Program-made: the position numbers and the translations under genes
NCBI GenBank assembly: GCA_026936105.1
Contig: JAIXKI010000002.1
Coordinates: 1 to 64,000, forward strand
Origin: Chitinophagales bacterium
Lineage (GTDB): Bacteria > Bacteroidota > Bacteroidia > Chitinophagales > Chitinophagaceae
Reading direction: 5' to 3'
Length of the DNA stretch: 64,000 nucleotides
Notes under the pieces: model-generated
The model's input: only the letters and a program-made list of their open reading frames with translations
Told to the model about the DNA's origin: nothing
The model's database searches: none
Shown: positions 9,681-18,944 of the stretch, piece by piece
Layout: each line of letters starts with the position of its first letter
Position numbering within the stretch: position 1 is the first letter of the stretch

Positions 9681-11303
9681 ATGAAATCCCAAATACGTAA
9701 GTACAGGAGAATTTTATACTTCTTTTTATTGTCAGTTATACTTGTATCCGTTAATTTTTTTATTCATCTAAATATAGGAAGTAAACCAGTTATTAAGTCT
9801 CAAAAGCCTGATTTGTTTTTGCCTCCTTCAAACCAACTTCCGCTAAAAACACATTTCATCTATAAATCTGCAACTGAACTGGCTGACCTGATTAAGAGCA
9901 GAAAAGCGACTTCCCTAGAAATTGTGAAAGAATTCATTTCATACATCAGGAATAATAATTATAAATACAATGCGATAGTATGGTTAAGAGACAATGAAGC
10001 GCTTGCTGAAGCAAAAAAAGCTGATGAAGCTGTCGCCAAAGGTGGAGATTTACCACCGCTTCTTGGTGTACCAATAACAGTAAAAGAAGAGTTCTGGTTG
10101 AAAGGTTCTCCGGTTACATTAAATTTAAAAATGAATGAAAAATTTATTGCACCGGACGATGGCCCCATTGTAAAACAATTAAAAAAGGCAGGAGCAATTA
10201 TCATCGGAAAAACCAACCTCCCCACCCTGCTAATGGATTACCAGGTTCAAGGTGAAGTTTACCCAGTAGGCAGTAATCCTTATGATACTACAAAAACACC
10301 AGGCGGAAGTACGGGAGGCGGAGCGTCAGCACTTGCAGCAGGGTTTACAAGTCTTGAATTCGGAAGTGATTTGGGTGGAAGTATTCGTGTGCCTGCCTCC
10401 TTTTGTGGATTATATGGCTTAAAAACAACCTTTGGCACTATAAACGTAACAGAAGGCGATGGAACAGAGGCCGTATCAACACATAAAAGATTTGCGTTAA
10501 ATACTGCTGGCCCTTTGGCAAGGACTCCCGAAGATCTTGAAGTAGCATGGAATGTTTTAAAAGAGACCAGACCCGACAATAGATTCCAAGAACCTGTTTT
10601 TTGGAAACAGCCATCCGGTAGAAATATTTCCGAATATAAAATTGCCTGGATAGATGATTGGAAAACCTCATCCGGAACGATCAAAGTTGGAAGAGATGTA
10701 AAAGTAAAAATGAGTCGCCTTATTGATTCAGTTAAAAAATATGGTGCAGGCATTAAAAAATATGCTCCGGACACCTATGAAGAAATGATGAATTCTTACC
10801 TTACCTGTCTTGCCTTAATTGCAGGTGAAGGCAAATCACCGGAAATCAGACAAATGATAAATAAAGACATGCATATTTGGGATGATGACTCCGGTATTTT
10901 AAATCCCTTCTACACTACAATGACGAACCAGAATGATTCATCCTGGATACAATGGCAGCAACAAAACAATAAGCTAAAAAGAAAGTGGGATTCATTTTTT
11001 TCCCACTTTGATTTTTTTATCTGCCCGATTACCTATGGGGCAGCATTTAATAAATGCCCCAAAGGATCTGCAATCAAAATAAAAGGTGTAACAGTATCTT
11101 ATTTCAGATATTTTCCATACGCCACTATACTTAATCCAATTGAATGTCCTGCTATAACTATCCCTTTAGGTTTGAACGATGAAGGATTACCCATCGCAAT
11201 ACAGGTTATAGGTCCTAAATTTTCTGAACCTGAGTTATTGCATTTCGCAAAATTATTAAAGCCGTTGGTACCAGGCTTCTTAAAACCTGACCTTTTACAT
11301 TAA
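9681..11303 (+). CDS. Membrane-anchored amidase-signature hydrolase
   Basis: From ATG 9681 the protein is 540 residues: a basic N-terminus, one membrane segment (about residues 8-30), then the amidase-signature fold. The Ser-cisSer-Lys triad is intact: Lys in VPITVKEEF, the cis-Ser in PGGSTGGGAS, the nucleophile in GSDLGGSIRVPA. Such enzymes cut carboxylic amides; with amino sugars nearby an N-acyl or peptidyl amide is a reasonable guess, not a demonstrated one. An in-frame ATG exists at 9597, but that start would place a repressor operator and -7 box inside the coding sequence, so 9681 is preferred. It is divergent from susC. Confidence 0.85.
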   Translation: MKSQIRKYRRILYFFLLSVILVSVNFFIHLNIGSKPVIKSQKPDLFLPPSNQLPLKTHFIYKSATELADLIKSRKATSLEIVKEFISYIRNNNYKYNAIVWLRDNEALAEAKKADEAVAKGGDLPPLLGVPITVKEEFWLKGSPVTLNLKMNEKFIAPDDGPIVKQLKKAGAIIIGKTNLPTLLMDYQVQGEVYPVGSNPYDTTKTPGGSTGGGASALAAGFTSLEFGSDLGGSIRVPASFCGLYGLKTTFGTINVTEGDGTEAVSTHKRFALNTAGPLARTPEDLEVAWNVLKETRPDNRFQEPVFWKQPSGRNISEYKIAWIDDWKTSSGTIKVGRDVKVKMSRLIDSVKKYGAGIKKYAPDTYEEMMNSYLTCLALIAGEGKSPEIRQMINKDMHIWDDDSGILNPFYTTMTNQNDSSWIQWQQQNNKLKRKWDSFFSHFDFFICPITYGAAFNKCPKGSAIKIKGVTVSYFRYFPYATILNPIECPAITIPLGLNDEGLPIAIQVIGPKFSEPELLHFAKLLKPLVPGFLKPDLLH

Positions 11304-11430
11304 TTGTAAAATTAAATTTATTATCTACAGGAAGAAGATCAGGTAATTAGCTTGAGAATATCTTACTTCGTATTTAAAATATGGTACGATCCTGAATTTT
11401 TTAAAAACCCAATTGGATTCAATACAGAAT

Positions 11431-11449
11431 TGAGCTTTTAAGAAGCTCA
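11431..11449. terminator. Weak hairpin between convergent genes
   Basis: A 7-bp stem (TGAGCTT/AAGCTCA) with a 5-nt loop lies between the convergent amidase and Nramp-like genes. A second AT-rich dyad (TTTATAAA...TTTATAAA, about 11461-11480) is close by. Neither has a strong T-run, so function as a bidirectional terminator is tentative. Confidence 0.3.
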
Positions 11450-11488
11450 GTGAAAACAGTTTTATAAAGCTTTTTATAAATGATACCG

Positions 11489-12721
11489 CTAAAAGAATAG
11501 TTCTCTAGCATTGAAAATTGCCAGAAATATTATCAGAGCCAGCCCTACAGTTCCCATAATTTTCTGAATCAGGTTATTTTTTAGTGGTCCCATTACTTTT
11601 TCATCATTGGCAATTGTGAAAAGAGCAATGCCAACAATTGGTACTATAAAAATGGTAACACTTTGGGCTAATACAATCAGGTTCAGCGGAAGTTTTCCAA
11701 AAATAATTGCAATACTTGCACCAATAATCATAACCAGTGCAATCAATCCTTTAATTACTTTATTATTCAGTTGGTATCCGTAACCCAATGAATCACCCAG
11801 CAAAGTACCCCCAATTGCAGCATTTCCAACAAGTGAAGAAAACGAAGCTCCAAAAAGTCCGGCAAGAAATAATACTGTTGATAATTCTCCAAATAATGGT
11901 TCTAAAGCTTTAGCCATATCCAATGCACTGTTTACCGGCAGGTTTCTTGAATGCAGAACACTACCGGCACAGATCATAACAATAATTACCAACAAGCCAA
12001 GAATTACAATACCTGTAACACTCTCATTTGGCTTAACGGTTGCTCCCTGGCTGTGTTTTCTTCTCTCCTGCATAAGATAGCATTGATAAAAGGCTGCAAT
12101 GAGAGAAAAACAGGAAGCAATGAATGCAATAACTAGCCCTGCTGATCCCGCAGGAATAGAAGGTTTCAAGCCATCAGTAATAGTAGAAAGATCGGGATTA
12201 ATTTTAATTAATGTTAGTAAAAATGCAATCAGCATTAAAGCAACAAGGACAAACATCAATTTTTCAAGAATTTTGTATAGGTCTTTGAAAAAGAGAAGAC
12301 CCAGTCCCAGTATATTAAACAGAACGATCCAAAATTTCACATTGATATTTGTAGGTTCTGACAATGCAATCCCCACGCCTATTGAATTTCCGGACTGAAA
12401 AGAGGTAGCTACAAAAAATATTCCTATTCCCACAATTATGGAAACCGGCTTACCCCACTTGTGTCGAATTGTTTGTAATAATGATTTACTGGTTGCCAAA
12501 CCAATTCTGCCAGCCATAGAAGTAAAGAGTATCAGAAAATAAATGGCCACTACTACAAGCCATATCATAGCATATCCGTAGTTAGCCCCTAATTTTGACG
12601 TAATAGTCATTTTACTTGGGCCAAAAATTATAGCTGCTGTGATAATACCTGGCCCTAACGACTTTATCCATCGTTTCAGACCTGGATATTTCTCTATTCT
12701 TTTTTTAATCCTCTGATACAT
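11489..12721 (-). CDS. Nramp-family transporter lacking the metal-binding residues
   Basis: The 410-residue protein has about 11 membrane segments. The first, SLGPGIITAAIIFGPSKMT, matches Nramp TM1, but the metal motif DPGN is GPSK (residues 34-37). In TM6 the motif MPH is replaced by AFY (about 210-212). Both key metal-coordinating positions (Asp and Asn of TM1) and the TM6 Met are therefore gone, and a Lys has appeared. Nramp proteins normally move Mn2+ or Fe2+ with protons; this one probably carries something else. It is the last gene of the large minus-strand operon, next to a sugar isomerase, so an organic substrate is possible. Confidence 0.8.
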   Translation of the reverse strand: MYQRIKKRIEKYPGLKRWIKSLGPGIITAAIIFGPSKMTITSKLGANYGYAMIWLVVVAIYFLILFTSMAGRIGLATSKSLLQTIRHKWGKPVSIIVGIGIFFVATSFQSGNSIGVGIALSEPTNINVKFWIVLFNILGLGLLFFKDLYKILEKLMFVLVALMLIAFLLTLIKINPDLSTITDGLKPSIPAGSAGLVIAFIASCFSLIAAFYQCYLMQERRKHSQGATVKPNESVTGIVILGLLVIIVMICAGSVLHSRNLPVNSALDMAKALEPLFGELSTVLFLAGLFGASFSSLVGNAAIGGTLLGDSLGYGYQLNNKVIKGLIALVMIIGASIAIIFGKLPLNLIVLAQSVTIFIVPIVGIALFTIANDEKVMGPLKNNLIQKIMGTVGLALIIFLAIFNARELFF

Positions 12722-12866
12722 TTTTTGTTTTCCTAATTTTTGAGTGACTGATTAAATACCGGCTTTTTGTTTTTATAAAAATTCTTTTACGTTCATTCAG
12801 TAAGAATATTGCAGGTGATCATAAATAACAGATATTTGTATTGTATCCTTACCTTCAGTACATCTG

Positions 12867-13676
12867 TCAGAAGTGCTTTTTTATAACTGATACATATTCC
12901 GGAAATGCTATCTCGGGTTCTTCAATATCCGGATACCAGAATTTTTCCCATTCAAATCCATAATATCCGCTATACCCATCCTTATAGAGAAGATCAATAG
13001 CTTCAAATATGGGGCATTCGCCCCGGCCTAATAATACAGGTATCAGTTTACCATTAACAAATTTTCCGTCCTTTAGATGGGTATGCCTGATATACTGTTT
13101 CAGCTCAGGGTAAACTTTAGCCGGTGATACCCTGGTAACAGACCACATATTGCAAACATCCCACAACAAACCTGTGTGGGGATTAAAAGCAGGTTCCATG
13201 ATTTTCCTGATTACTGACGTTTCTAAAGCATCTCCGTGTGTTTCTATCAAGACAACGACATTGCTTCCTTTTGCATAATTACCCAATTGCAATAATCTTT
13301 CACTTATCAGGTTAATAACAATGTCTCTGCTTTGATCTTCGGGTAGTTTGTTAGGGAATACACGAACATACGGGCAATTAAGTTCGTGTGCAAGATCAAT
13401 AAATCTCTTTGCTTCATCCAGGTCCTTTTGCCAGATGCCAATATCCTGCTGGTGAAGCGATACAGAAGATCCTAACCCCTGAATTTTTACTTGCCTGTCC
13501 TCGGCCTTTCTCCTGCTTAATTGAATACTTTCATTATTGCTGAACTCCGGGCACTTTGGCAAATCCATCTGTCCAAGAATTCCCCTTATTTCAATTGCTG
13601 CGAATCCATTGTCGTGAGCAAAATCAAGAATTTTTGTAAATGACCATTTAGGGCAACCCAGGGTGGAGAAAGACAA
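12867..13676 (-). CDS. TIM-barrel sugar isomerase/epimerase, signal peptide cut off
   Basis: This 269-residue xylose-isomerase-like TIM barrel starts at LSFSTLGCPKWSF and shows the usual metal-site segments: VLIETHGD, LLWDVCNMW, YIRHTHLKD, and GYYGFEWEKFWYP near the end. These enzymes isomerise or epimerise sugars and keto-sugars. The only start available in the open frame is TTG 13676, with no Shine-Dalgarno. The same frame continues upstream as a Tat lipoprotein signal back to ATG 13781, but a TGA at 13764-13766 replaces the first Arg of the twin-arginine motif. The product is therefore either an unexported cytoplasmic enzyme or dead. It lies 146 bp before the Nramp-like gene. Confidence 0.75.
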   Translation of the reverse strand: MSFSTLGCPKWSFTKILDFAHDNGFAAIEIRGILGQMDLPKCPEFSNNESIQLSRRKAEDRQVKIQGLGSSVSLHQQDIGIWQKDLDEAKRFIDLAHELNCPYVRVFPNKLPEDQSRDIVINLISERLLQLGNYAKGSNVVVLIETHGDALETSVIRKIMEPAFNPHTGLLWDVCNMWSVTRVSPAKVYPELKQYIRHTHLKDGKFVNGKLIPVLLGRGECPIFEAIDLLYKDGYSGYYGFEWEKFWYPDIEEPEIAFPEYVSVIKKHF

Positions 13677-13781
13677 AAGCGGTTTCTTATTCTGACAACC
13701 TAAGGTGGTTCCATTTATAGCAATCGCTCCTAATAATCCCGAACTGGTTTTAATAAAATCTCTTCACGAAAATGACTTCAT
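13677..13781 (-). pseudogene. Tat lipoprotein signal interrupted by a TGA codon
   Basis: Read in frame with the sugar isomerase from ATG 13781, the translation is MKSFS-stop-RDFIKTSSGLLGAIA, followed by a hydrophobic stretch and a lipobox TLGC, then NKKPL joining the enzyme. SRRDFIK would be a standard Tat motif. The stop (TGA) is one transition from CGA Arg. Everything after the stop is still in frame and intact, so the mutation looks recent. Confidence 0.7.
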
Positions 13782-13891
13782 AAACAATCTTTTAACTGAT
13801 TAAAAGTAAATGTATTTGAAACTTTTCAATAATTTATACTTTTACACAAACCGGCATGAAATTGCTCCTATGCCCGGTTAACCAATTCAAT

Positions 13892-15268
13892 TTACTTTTT
13901 ATTAATTCTCATAAAATGTTTTACAGGTTTATTCAGCTTATATATTGATTGAAACAATGCAGCATGCTTTTGCTCCATATCTTTTTCGTTCACCTTGTCA
14001 GACAGGTATTCGGCAAATACTTTTTTGAAAAAATTGTAGTTTTCAGAAGTTTTATTTTCATTAAGTATGCTGTCAAATTTTGCTTTTACCAAATCCATGT
14101 CTGCAACCTTCACAGTTGCTCCTTCAAAATGCTGATATTCCACATATTTCAATAACCGCAATTGCCTCTCAGTTTTCCAGTATTCATAAAATTGATCAAG
14201 TACTTTCTGCGATTGTTTTGATTGAGGAGTAACCGTATTCAGCGATAGGTTTATTCCTTTACTTAAATCTTTGTTGGAATAGGTTCCAATAAAAGAAGAA
14301 TCGATAAGCAAATTATAATTCCCTCTTTTTAATCCTTTTATTTGCAGTACTTCCTTGTTTAACTCTGATGTAAATGGGTGAAGGGAATCAGGGTTTAATC
14401 CATCAGGTGAGGGATAGGGTAATGACCGGGAAAGATATTCAAAAGAAACATCGTTAGTTCCTGCCTGCAGGTTACTAATGATACAGTTCTCAGCCAATAA
14501 CGTACTGTTCTTTTTAACATCGACTTTTACATAAGACACCTTTTTCTCTATATCCTGATTATTTAAAAAAGTATGTGCCATAACAAAAAATCCCAATTTG
14601 CTTACGTGCACTCTGTCGTTCCCGATTATCGATTTGGTTGGATCCTTCTTCTGAATAATCCTGTTATCCTCATTCATTACAGTCCAGCAATCTACCAGTG
14701 GCAGCTGGTATTTTCCTGACAATTGCTTCAGGAACTCAACACATTTTTTTAAAGCATCATTTACCCCGTAAGCATTTTCCGAGGGTAATTGCCCCGTCTG
14801 ATCATAAATGGTAGGCGTTTGCAGGATAACTTTAACCTTTGCCTGCATCAATAACCGAACAATACTATCCGCATTGCGGCACCAGCTTTCTATTCTCTCT
14901 TGCTTCTTTTCCTGTATGCCGGCTTCGTTCTGCCTGTCTTTCATATAAAGTGATGGCCTAAGGTCGTTTTCTTCAAGCATCAATACGGCCCAGGTTGGTT
15001 TAACAACTAAAATATCAGAATGAATCCGTGCTAAAATATTATCCGTCCAATCACCCGATATACCGCAGTTAAGAAATGTAATATTTCTTTCCGGATACCT
15101 GGTAGCATAAAACAGATTTATATAATGATAGTTTCCCCCATTCATAGCAATACTGCTTCCAATAAAACAAATTCTGTCGTTGTCCTGAAATGATGGTATT
15201 TGACCATACACATCTGTTGCAAGCATTAAAGAAATAGAAAGAATAAGGGCAAAATATTTCTTAAACAT
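13892..15268 (-). CDS. Secreted SGNH/GDSL-type hydrolase
   Basis: The 458-residue protein has a signal peptide (about 1-22) and then an SGNH-hydrolase domain. Block I is FIGSSI (Ser nucleophile, GSS rather than GDS), block II Gly lies in NCGISGD, block III Asn is in EENDLRP, and block V is NDRVHVSKLG with the catalytic Asp-x-x-His. The C-terminal 200 residues are a beta-rich and then helical region. SGNH enzymes cleave esters, often acetyl or acyl groups on glycans. It is part of the large minus-strand operon; the 110-bp gap before the isomerase remnant contains no operator. Substrate unknown. Confidence 0.8.
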   Translation of the reverse strand: MFKKYFALILSISLMLATDVYGQIPSFQDNDRICFIGSSIAMNGGNYHYINLFYATRYPERNITFLNCGISGDWTDNILARIHSDILVVKPTWAVLMLEENDLRPSLYMKDRQNEAGIQEKKQERIESWCRNADSIVRLLMQAKVKVILQTPTIYDQTGQLPSENAYGVNDALKKCVEFLKQLSGKYQLPLVDCWTVMNEDNRIIQKKDPTKSIIGNDRVHVSKLGFFVMAHTFLNNQDIEKKVSYVKVDVKKNSTLLAENCIISNLQAGTNDVSFEYLSRSLPYPSPDGLNPDSLHPFTSELNKEVLQIKGLKRGNYNLLIDSSFIGTYSNKDLSKGINLSLNTVTPQSKQSQKVLDQFYEYWKTERQLRLLKYVEYQHFEGATVKVADMDLVKAKFDSILNENKTSENYNFFKKVFAEYLSDKVNEKDMEQKHAALFQSIYKLNKPVKHFMRINKK

Positions 15269-15390
15269 GAAGTAATGTTTTTAATGTATAATTTATTCTC
15301 TTAAATGAATCATATTTTTCATTTCATATATCAGACAGCTTTAGTATTGAAGCAACTCCATCGAACCTTACAAGGAACAGGATCACAATC

Positions 15391-16449
15391 CTATCCGGTA
15401 TCCAATAAAACTTTTTCGCCTGACTTTGCACTCCGGTAAATGGCTGTAACAATTTCAACTGATTTTTTCCCTTCCACAGCATCTACCAACGGATCAGAGT
15501 TCTCTTCAACTGCATTGATGAAATCTATCATTTGCATTTTGTGGCCATAATGACTGATTGATGCAGGATCTGCAACCCCACCGGAAGAATTATTCGATAT
15601 ACATTGCTTGTTCCGGAATACCTCATCGTGTGGTAATTCATTCTGAAACTGCCATTTTAAAACACTGTTCTCCTCGAGTATAGCGGAACCTGAAGTACCA
15701 ATAATTTCAAGACGTTTAAAAAATCCGGGGAACGCAGCGGTAGTACATTCTATAACACCCAATGCTCCGTTTGCAAATGTCATAATTGCTGTAACGGTAT
15801 CCTCCACCTGGATTTCCTTATGGTACCTGTTCGCCGAAATTGCCTGTACCGATTTTATTGGCCCCATAACCCATTGTAACAAATCAACTGAATGTATCCC
15901 CTGGTTCATTAAGGCACCTCCTCCATCATATTGCCAGGTCCCTCTCCATTCACCAGATTGATAATATTCTTTTGTACGATGCCATTTTACATAAACGCTC
16001 CCCAACACGAGTTCTCCAAATCTTTGTTCTTCTACGGATCGCTTCAATTGCCTGTTTACTTCATAAAACCTGGAAGGGAATATGACAGCTACCTTTACAT
16101 TCGCCGCTTTCGCCGCTTCAATAATCAGATCACAGCGCCCGGTGGTAATTTCCAATGGTTTTTCTATCATGCAGTGTTTGCCGGCAGCAATGCATTTGAG
16201 CGCTATCTCAAGATGTGTTCCCGACGGTGTACATACAGATACAATATCAATATCAGGGTTTTCTAACATATCGTCCAACGTAGGGTAAGCTTTACCTCCA
16301 TATATCTTTGAAAAAAGTTCAGCTTTGCCTATGTTATGATTATATACACCAATAATACCGGCACAACCGATCTCTGAAATCGCTTTTGCATGAAAATGGG
16401 AAATAACACCCGTACCGACGATACCAAATCCAAAAGATTTCATTTTCAC
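15391..16449 (-). CDS. Gfo/Idh/MocA-family NAD(P)-dependent oxidoreductase
   Basis: This 352-residue cytoplasmic enzyme starts with the Rossmann motif FGIVGTGVISHFHAKAI. It carries the family EKP motif (MIEKPLEITT, about residue 95) and the active-site segment NQGIHSVDLLQWVMGP. Gfo/Idh enzymes oxidise or reduce hydroxyls of sugars and inositols. The neighbouring SSS symporter and SGNH hydrolase fit import and oxidation of a carbohydrate. The frame is complete and no signal peptide is present, in contrast to two other Gfo/Idh members of the window. Confidence 0.88.
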   Translation of the reverse strand: MKMKSFGFGIVGTGVISHFHAKAISEIGCAGIIGVYNHNIGKAELFSKIYGGKAYPTLDDMLENPDIDIVSVCTPSGTHLEIALKCIAAGKHCMIEKPLEITTGRCDLIIEAAKAANVKVAVIFPSRFYEVNRQLKRSVEEQRFGELVLGSVYVKWHRTKEYYQSGEWRGTWQYDGGGALMNQGIHSVDLLQWVMGPIKSVQAISANRYHKEIQVEDTVTAIMTFANGALGVIECTTAAFPGFFKRLEIIGTSGSAILEENSVLKWQFQNELPHDEVFRNKQCISNNSSGGVADPASISHYGHKMQMIDFINAVEENSDPLVDAVEGKKSVEIVTAIYRSAKSGEKVLLDTG

Positions 16450-16520
16450 AACTTTGAGTTATTGAAAATTTATCACAGAAAAAAAATTCATTTCAAACAA
16501 TCGAATACATCAGCTATCTC

Positions 16521-18011
16521 CTATTTAGATTCTACTGCAATTTTGCTGCTGCTTCGGAGAGCCACTAACATTTTTTCCACATGTTCAGGTGTACTCGTTT
16601 TATTAAACAACCCAAAGCAAATAAAAATAACAGCAGATACTATTGTAGGTAATCCAATTTCAAGTGCCAGGCTGTTTAGTTCAATGTTCTTTGTAATAAC
16701 AAAAGTCAACACGCCTCCAACTATTGAACCGATAGCCGCTTTTGGCCCACAACTTTTAAATGCCGGTAAAAGCCCAAACAATAAGGGCATTGAAGTAGGC
16801 CCAAGCAATGCTCCAAACCAGGAAATAATTAATCCCAGGACCCCGCCAAAATGGTTGTAGTTAAGTGCTACAACCATTGTTGCTAAAGTGAATAAGCATG
16901 TAACAATCCTGGCAGTACGAAGCGGAGACTTTACATTTTGAAATTTAGGAGATATAACAGGCAAAATATCCCTCGTGATCACAGCGGCAATCGTATTCAC
17001 ATCTGAAGATGTCATGCCCATAGTCGCTGCAAATAATGAAGCAATCACCAGGCCTATCATCCCCTGTGGCAATATTTTCAACATAAGCCACCCATATGAT
17101 TCATCAGGCTTTTCCAGTCCCGGTAAAATAAGTGGCGCTGCCCACATTGGAAAAAATAATATTAAAGGCCATATTAAATATAGTATCCCTGATAAACGGG
17201 CAGCTCTGGATGCTTCCTTTTCATTAGGAGAAGAAATATATCTTGTTGCCAGGCTCCAGCTTCCACCATTATAACTCAAAAAATATAGGAAGAAAATAAG
17301 AACTACAAAAGGAAGAGTATATGGATCATTGAACCATTGACTATGACTGGGCGGCAATTGCTTCCAGATACCCATGATTGAATCTGCACCACCCAGATGA
17401 TTCACAACAAGTACAAACATCACAATGCCTCCTAAAATCTGGACAATAAACTGAATAAAGTCTGTTATTATGACTCCCCATAAACCGCCAAAGGTGACAT
17501 AAATTAATGTAACCACACCCGAAACAAGGATACCGGTCATCATAGAAATTCCTGCTACAACATGGAGGAGTATTCCAATAGCAGCCCACTTGGCTCCAAC
17601 ATCGAAAATCTTTAATAATACTCCCGACCAGGCAATAACTTGTTGTGTCAACAGGTTATACCGTATTTTAAGATATTCAAGAGGAGATTGCACCTGGAAA
17701 TTCCTTCTAAGCCGTACCCAATAAGCCGGGAAAATTCCTGCACTAACAATGATAGCGATACCAACAGGCAAAGCCCACCAGACAAATATGGTAAAACCAT
17801 GTGTATATGCAACAGCAGCATAAGCTACAAAAACTGCTCCGCTGTGGCCTGAAACATGATGAGAGATACCTGCCAGCCACCAGGGGATTTTTCCTCCGGC
17901 AACAAAATAATCTTCGGCATTTTTACTTTTGTAATAAGACATAACACCAATAACAATCATTGATAAAAAAAAGACAATGATCAGAATATAGTCTAATGAG
18001 TTTAATGTCAT
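16521..18011 (-). CDS. Sodium:solute symporter (SSS family)
   Basis: The 496-residue integral membrane protein has about 13 segments, starting SLDYILIIVFFLSMIVIGVMSY, then the SSS hallmark EDYFVAGGKIPWWLAGISHHVSGHSG. GMTSSDVNTIAAVITRDI contributes Na2-site residues. It would import a sugar, sugar acid or similar solute with Na+. It lies between ThuA-like and Gfo/Idh genes in the minus-strand operon, so it is the likely inner-membrane entry for a product of the periplasmic enzymes encoded here. The exact substrate cannot be read from the sequence. Confidence 0.9.
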   Translation of the reverse strand: MTLNSLDYILIIVFFLSMIVIGVMSYYKSKNAEDYFVAGGKIPWWLAGISHHVSGHSGAVFVAYAAVAYTHGFTIFVWWALPVGIAIIVSAGIFPAYWVRLRRNFQVQSPLEYLKIRYNLLTQQVIAWSGVLLKIFDVGAKWAAIGILLHVVAGISMMTGILVSGVVTLIYVTFGGLWGVIITDFIQFIVQILGGIVMFVLVVNHLGGADSIMGIWKQLPPSHSQWFNDPYTLPFVVLIFFLYFLSYNGGSWSLATRYISSPNEKEASRAARLSGILYLIWPLILFFPMWAAPLILPGLEKPDESYGWLMLKILPQGMIGLVIASLFAATMGMTSSDVNTIAAVITRDILPVISPKFQNVKSPLRTARIVTCLFTLATMVVALNYNHFGGVLGLIISWFGALLGPTSMPLLFGLLPAFKSCGPKAAIGSIVGGVLTFVITKNIELNSLALEIGLPTIVSAVIFICFGLFNKTSTPEHVEKMLVALRSSSKIAVESK

Positions 18012-18078
18012 CCCTTTGATTTTTACTTGTTATTTCTTTTAACTTTAATTCTTTTATTCTTATTCCACCTGATCATGA

Positions 18079-18903
18079 TTAATATGATTCTTCTAAAGCC
18101 CACCCGATACTTCCCAGAAGCAAATTGATAAAGTTTGGTGATTGGAAATCTGCCGGATGTCCCAATGATGTATAAAACACTTTGCTTAGTCCTGCCCGGC
18201 GAGTCCAGGCAACAGGTTCAGTTATAGTATCTGCCTTTCCTCTAAGTATTATAGTAATGTTGCTGTCAAGCAATGGAGCAACTTTATAAATGTTTCCTTT
18301 ACTATGCCAATATGATGATTGAAGTTTTTGCACAACAGGGTGATTCATGGCATTTACATCAAGCGATACATCCGTACCGGGATCAATCGGGCCATAACCC
18401 CTGTTTTCACAACCTAATACTGTTGCAACAAATTCCGGCCAGTCCTCAAAGCCTTCCGAAATTTTATCCCAAACAGTAAAAGCATGATTAGCTGTTCTTA
18501 TTCCTATAATCGGGCGACCGGAATTAATATAGCTTTTAATAATTTCCATTTGCTTATGCGGCAGGGCTATACGGCGTGCAAAAATGATCAATAAGTCGGC
18601 TTTTTCAACTGCATCAAAATCCGGGTAAGTATAAGCTCCGTGTGTTCCTTGCCCTAAAAGCACTGTTACCTTATATCCTAACCGTTCTTTTAATAGTCGT
18701 CCAAATTCAGGAATGGTTTTATGTGCCTCATAGTTCAAAGAATCTTCTGTTATCAGAAAAACAATATGTGCTGATTTTTTTGCTTGAGATGCTCCCATAA
18801 TTTGATTATTCTTTTCATTCCCTGTTAATGCTGTATCGAATGAAACAATTATTAAATACAGGGCTAAATACCCCATCAGTTGAATATGTTGTTTTAAATT
18901 CAT
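18079..18903 (-). CDS. Secreted ThuA-like protein
   Basis: This 274-residue protein has an N-terminal signal segment (about 8-28). The remainder resembles the class-I glutamine-amidotransferase-like fold of ThuA domains: HIVFLITEDSLNYEAHKTIPEF at the start, DLLIIFARR after the second strand, and GRPIIGIRTANHAF in place of the usual nucleophile elbow. The cysteine nucleophile of true amidotransferases is absent, as in other ThuA proteins. ThuA was linked to trehalose catabolism in rhizobia; related proteins accompany oxidative sugar pathways. Function here is not determined. Confidence 0.7.
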   Translation of the reverse strand: MNLKQHIQLMGYLALYLIIVSFDTALTGNEKNNQIMGASQAKKSAHIVFLITEDSLNYEAHKTIPEFGRLLKERLGYKVTVLLGQGTHGAYTYPDFDAVEKADLLIIFARRIALPHKQMEIIKSYINSGRPIIGIRTANHAFTVWDKISEGFEDWPEFVATVLGCENRGYGPIDPGTDVSLDVNAMNHPVVQKLQSSYWHSKGNIYKVAPLLDSNITIILRGKADTITEPVAWTRRAGLSKVFYTSLGHPADFQSPNFINLLLGSIGWALEESY

Positions 18904-18944
18904 CGTTCGTTGTCTATTTGAAACAGGATCAAAAGTCAGTCATC

